A stretch of 10,015 nt of DNA from an uncultured Granulosicoccaceae bacterium (lineage in GTDB: Bacteria; Pseudomonadota; Gammaproteobacteria; Granulosicoccales; Granulosicoccaceae), in assembly GCA_937951695.1 (NCBI GenBank), contig CALFBL010000245.1, positions 1 through 10,015 on the forward strand. The letters run 5' to 3'. The first letter of the stretch is position 1; the number at the start of each line of letters is the position of its first letter. The translations under genes and the position numbers were made by a program. Shown piece after piece: positions 7,284 through 10,015 of the stretch. The notes under the pieces are model-generated. The model had not been told where the DNA came from and did not search any database. It saw only the letters and a list, made by a program, of their open reading frames with translations.

Positions 7284-7312
7284 ATTCTACTGAATTGACC
7301 CAGATTGCTTAA
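7284..7312 (-). promoter_or_regulatory. Weak candidate sigma-70 promoter for alkB
   Basis: In the gap between glgC and alkB the reverse strand has TTAAGC (7307-7312) and, 17 bases on, TAGAAT (7284-7289). The -10 element is one base from consensus but the -35 matches at only three of six, so this is a guess. A transcript would start near 7277 and have a leader of about 22 bases. Readthrough from glgC is equally possible because no terminator is seen in the gap. Confidence 0.25.
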
Positions 7313-7321
7313 ATTAGCTCA

Positions 7322-8596
7322 TCATGCTGCGCGACTTAGCGGTACAGACCGCTCGGCATCCAGCATCGCCTGCGTAACCAGCACGACGTGAGACGCTGTC
7401 ACTTCAAAGCGACGGGCATCTTCCATGATGTTATAACCGATAACGGTACCGTCCGGGAGAACGCAATCTTGATCCAACAGCACACGGCGCAAACTGCAGC
7501 GCTTGCCGATGGTGCAGTCGGGCAGGATAACGCTGTCTATAATATGACTTTGTTCGTCGACCGCTACGTTGTTGCACAGAACCGAATTCTTCACCAACGC
7601 ACCAGAGATGACACAACCGTCGCAGATCAGAGAATTCACCGCAGCCCCACAGACTTCAGCAGAATCAAAAACAAACCTCGCCGGCGGCGCTTGGGTGGAG
7701 CGCGCTCGAATCGGCCACGCAGAGTCGCCGAGATCCAGCGGCGGTCGGGCACCGATCAATTCGATGTTCGCTTGCCAGAAACTGTCAATCGTACCGACAT
7801 CGCGCCAGTAGTCGCACTCTTGCGATTGACGACTGTAGGCGTAGGCCATAACCCGATGCTCTTTAATCAATCGGGGAATGAAGTCATGACCAAAATCATC
7901 ACCAAGGGTACGCATCGGTTCAGCGGCCAGTACGTTGACCAAATATTGGAAATTAAAGACATACACACCCATCGATGACAGGCACGTGCCACTGCGCCCC
8001 GGTATCGGTTCGGGCTTACTGGGTTTTTCATTGAAGCCAACAATCGTTCCTTGATCGTCAACGCTAAGCACACCAAAATTCTTGCCCTCTTCCAACGATG
8101 TCTCAACTGCACTGATGGTCATGTCGGCACCAGACTGAACATGACATTCAATCAATGGCGTGTAATCCATTTTATAGATGTGATCGCCTGCCAAAACCAA
8201 AACGTACCCCGGGTTCTGGGCACGGATGAAATCCAGATTTTTGAATATCGCGTCGGCTGTACCGGTATAGTATCCGCCATTAGTGCCAGAAGTTTGCGAA
8301 GGCAACATCTGCACAAAAGCAGTACCGTTTGCGGCGCAAACATTCCATCCCTGTTCGATGTGTTTGTTCAGTGACTGAGGTTTGTATTGAGTTAGAACAC
8401 CGACCTTGCCAACTTGCGAATTCAACGCATTGGACAACGCAAAATCAATCAAACGGTATTTACCACCGAAGGGCACCGCCGGTTTCGCGCGCTCGTCGGT
8501 AAGTCCGTGTAAGCGCGAGCCTCGCCCGCCAGCCAACACCAGCGCAAGCGTGCGACTCACATGGGTTTTTGCACTGATGAGAGCCGTTACTGCCAT
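7322..8596 (-). CDS. glgC: GlgC, glucose-1-phosphate adenylyltransferase (ADP-glucose pyrophosphorylase)
   Basis: Makes ADP-glucose from ATP and glucose 1-phosphate, the committed step of bacterial glycogen synthesis, in the cytoplasm. Counting from the ATG at 8596 it has 424 residues, close to the 431 of E. coli. The nucleotide-binding loop LAGGRGSRL (21-29) is followed by RAKPAVPFGGKYR (36-48), where K46 matches the lysine linked to fructose-bisphosphate activation. YTGTADA (110-116), AGDHIYKMDY with catalytic D138, and FNEKP with the glucose-1-phosphate lysine K191 are present. The last ~120 residues form the left-handed beta-helix typical of the family. The ATG has TAGG (8604-8607) seven bases upstream; a TTG at 8614 would add six residues, overlap the upstream stop and lack a ribosome site, so the ATG is chosen. 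Tandem TGA stops end the gene. No glgA, glgB or glgP is in the window. A plain nucleotidyltransferase such as RmlA or GalU is less likely given the length and motifs. Confidence 0.95.
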   Translation of the reverse strand: MAVTALISAKTHVSRTLALVLAGGRGSRLHGLTDERAKPAVPFGGKYRLIDFALSNALNSQVGKVGVLTQYKPQSLNKHIEQGWNVCAANGTAFVQMLPSQTSGTNGGYYTGTADAIFKNLDFIRAQNPGYVLVLAGDHIYKMDYTPLIECHVQSGADMTISAVETSLEEGKNFGVLSVDDQGTIVGFNEKPSKPEPIPGRSGTCLSSMGVYVFNFQYLVNVLAAEPMRTLGDDFGHDFIPRLIKEHRVMAYAYSRQSQECDYWRDVGTIDSFWQANIELIGARPPLDLGDSAWPIRARSTQAPPARFVFDSAEVCGAAVNSLICDGCVISGALVKNSVLCNNVAVDEQSHIIDSVILPDCTIGKRCSLRRVLLDQDCVLPDGTVIGYNIMEDARRFEVTASHVVLVTQAMLDAERSVPLSRAA

Positions 8597-8610
8597 TTTT
8601 CTGCCTAGGA

Positions 8611-10015
8611 TCAATCGATGAGTATGTGGCGTCGCCCTCCAATCCAGGTTTCTTCCACCACAACTTGTCGAACATCTGCTGCTGTGATCGGGTTTTCACT
8701 CAGGACCACCAAATCTGCCAGCTTGCCGACTTCCAAAGAGCCAATTTCGTCTTCACGAAACGCTTGCCAAGCGGCATCTATCGTCACCGCTTTTAGCGCC
8801 GCTTGGCGGCTTATTCGCTCCGCTGCGCCTAAAACGAAGCCAGAGCGCGTCTGCCGCTCAGTGGCCGCCCACATCATCATCATGACGTTCATTGGGGTGA
8901 CTGGAGTATCGGCATGAAGTGAGAATCGTAAACCGCTATTTGCAGTTGTTTGCGCCGGGCTGATACCCGCTGCACGAGCCTCTCCGAGCGATCGCCGATG
9001 CCAATCTCCCCAAAAAAAGGTGTGGGCGGTGAAAAAGGTCGGAAACAGGCTAATATCGAGTAATTGACGGACCTGGTCGGGTCTGAGCAGCTGGGCGTGA
9101 ACCAGCAAATGCCGCGCGTCCGCTCGCGGCTCGATCCGCTGGGCCGCGGTGATCGCCGCAATAATTTGATCGATCGCCGCGTCGCCGTTGCCGTGCAGCG
9201 CCATGCGCAGTCCAAGGCGGTGGTATTTCAACACCAGAGCGTCCAACTCACTTTGGCGGTAAATCTCAATCCCGGTATTGTTCTTCCCTGTCGCGGTTGT
9301 CTTATAAGGTTCAGTCACGTACGCCGTTAGGCCTTGCGGACTGCCATCGACCAGAATTTTTATAGTTGTATTGACAGGCAATGACTCCAATTGGGCAGGA
9401 TCCAGTTTGTCGTGTGCCAGCCAAGCGACCACGCGTTGCGGCACGACACCGATCGTATGTAAGCCTTTGAGCAGACGATTCATCAACACCGAGGCGTAAC
9501 CGTTTTGCACGGTGGTCACACCGGCCTGCAGATACTCCCGCCGCGCACCGGTAATGATTCGCCATTGGTCCCGAAGTGATAAGTGTTTAATCAAGGCGGT
9601 CATCGGTGGGGCCGCTTTTTCCAACAGTAAACCCGATAGCACACCGTTGGCATAGCGCCCACGCTCCCCGCCTTCAATCGACGGTGACGATTCGCTAATG
9701 CCCAACCGCTGTAAAGCGGCCGAATTGGCAACGCCCAGATGACCTGAGTTATGCCAAAGATAAACAGGGTAACCCTTACTGACCACATCGAGCTCAAGCC
9801 GGGTCGGGTGCTGTGGAATATCGAACGCGGTATTGTCGTAGTTAAACCCCAGGATCAGCGGTGAATCTTTTTCGGCAGGCGCTTCAGGAATGGCTCGGCG
9901 GATCGCTTCCAACACCTTCTCTTTGGATTCCCCCGGCCCCACCGGCGGGGGGGCCACATTGACACTTACCGCGGCCAGTCCCGATACGGGAAAATGACTG
10001 TGCGCATCAACAAAA
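8611..10015 (-). CDS. YtcJ-like metal-dependent amidohydrolase, 5' end beyond the window
   Basis: Hydrolase of the Amidohydro_3 (YtcJ/NfdA-like) group of the amidohydrolase superfamily, which acts on amide or N-formyl-type bonds with one or two metal ions; the substrate is unknown. The frame stays open to the right edge, giving 467 visible residues. The first codons at the edge read FVDAHSHF, the classic HxH metal motif after the first barrel strand, so only the N-terminal beta-sandwich part (and any signal peptide) is missing, perhaps 50 to 100 residues. Further candidates, numbered within the visible part, are K219 (TIKILVDGS) as the bridging lysine, H273 (ALHGNGDAAID), H306 (LVHAQ) and D369 (HADTPV). 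LWHNSGHLGVANSAAL is a typical YtcJ-family segment, and GSLEVGKLADLVVL near the end is the common closing strand region. A GTG at 9957 is internal and not the start. glgC follows 14 bases downstream. Confidence 0.93.
   Translation of the reverse strand, partial: FVDAHSHFPVSGLAAVSVNVAPPPVGPGESKEKVLEAIRRAIPEAPAEKDSPLILGFNYDNTAFDIPQHPTRLELDVVSKGYPVYLWHNSGHLGVANSAALQRLGISESSPSIEGGERGRYANGVLSGLLLEKAAPPMTALIKHLSLRDQWRIITGARREYLQAGVTTVQNGYASVLMNRLLKGLHTIGVVPQRVVAWLAHDKLDPAQLESLPVNTTIKILVDGSPQGLTAYVTEPYKTTATGKNNTGIEIYRQSELDALVLKYHRLGLRMALHGNGDAAIDQIIAAITAAQRIEPRADARHLLVHAQLLRPDQVRQLLDISLFPTFFTAHTFFWGDWHRRSLGEARAAGISPAQTTANSGLRFSLHADTPVTPMNVMMMMWAATERQTRSGFVLGAAERISRQAALKAVTIDAAWQAFREDEIGSLEVGKLADLVVLSENPITAADVRQVVVEETWIGGRRHILID
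9935..9955. repeat. GC-rich hairpin and seven-base homopolymer inside the amidohydrolase gene
   Basis: The plus strand has seven consecutive G at 9947-9953, a run of seven C in the coding strand. GGCCCC (9935-9940) is complementary to GGGGCC (9950-9955) around a nine-base loop. The codons specify the proline-rich APPPVGP segment, a segment that I recall as conserved in YtcJ relatives, so the run is explained by protein sequence. It is nevertheless a place where replication slippage or a sequencing length error would shift the frame; the frame is intact here. Confidence 0.5.

Noticed and set aside
7388..7978. A 196-codon open frame on the plus strand
   Set aside because: It lies entirely antisense to glgC, whose family motifs are unmistakable; the plus-strand product has no recognisable domain and no ribosome site was seen.
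8873..8885. Trinucleotide repeat (CAT)4 inside the amidohydrolase gene
   Set aside because: It encodes four methionines in a helix of an intact frame; four units in whole codons would not shift the frame and need no special explanation.
9955..9957. GTG as the start codon of the amidohydrolase
   Set aside because: The frame is open upstream and encodes the HxH metal site, so the true start lies outside the window.
1..10015. Defence system, mobile element, CRISPR array or toxin-antitoxin pair
   Set aside because: I looked for spaced direct repeats, transposase or integrase motifs, small paired genes and tRNA-like sites and saw none; every frame with family motifs is a metabolic, transport or repair gene.

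Overview
The window looks like an ordinary chromosomal stretch of a Gram-negative bacterium, most likely a Pseudomonadota and possibly a gammaproteobacterium. The evidence is an AlkB and a GlgC that resemble the E. coli proteins along their length (recalled, not aligned), a fused indolepyruvate-type oxidoreductase of the form usual in Proteobacteria, and a secreted binding protein with a normal Sec signal peptide. Base composition is close to balanced. I see no tRNA, rRNA, CRISPR array, insertion sequence, integrase or phage gene. All eight genes lie on the minus strand, so transcription runs from the right edge (10015) to the left edge (1).

Right part, in order of transcription. A YtcJ-like metal-dependent amidohydrolase (8611 to the right edge, 5' end missing) is followed 12 to 14 bases later by glgC (ADP-glucose pyrophosphorylase). 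After a 66-base gap comes alkB (Fe(II)/2-oxoglutarate DNA/RNA demethylase). Then come a very large fused 2-oxoacid:ferredoxin oxidoreductase of the indolepyruvate type, a type II haloacid-dehalogenase-like HAD hydrolase and a Nudix hydrolase. From alkB to the Nudix gene the spacings are about 12, 3 and 1 bases, so these four genes are probably cotranscribed and partly translationally coupled.

Left part. A 151-base intergenic region with several small palindromes separates the Nudix gene from a branched-chain-amino-acid-type ABC importer. Visible are its periplasmic binding protein (453-1604) and, 36 bases further, the first half of a LivH-type permease that runs off the left edge. The remaining subunits (LivM, LivG, LivF) would be expected beyond the window.

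How the genes may work together is inference. The oxidoreductase oxidatively decarboxylates 2-oxoacids, typically aryl-pyruvates from aromatic amino acids, to acyl-CoA. The binding protein resembles members of its superfamily linked to aromatic ligands, so uptake of an aromatic or amino-acid-like compound could feed it. The HAD and Nudix enzymes could be accessory hydrolases or housekeeping enzymes. glgC, alkB and the amidohydrolase have no obvious functional link to this. I found no clearly new biological system. The points worth a second look are substitutions in the HAD active site, a split Nudix box, the palindromes upstream of the transporter, and an unusual leader in front of alkB.
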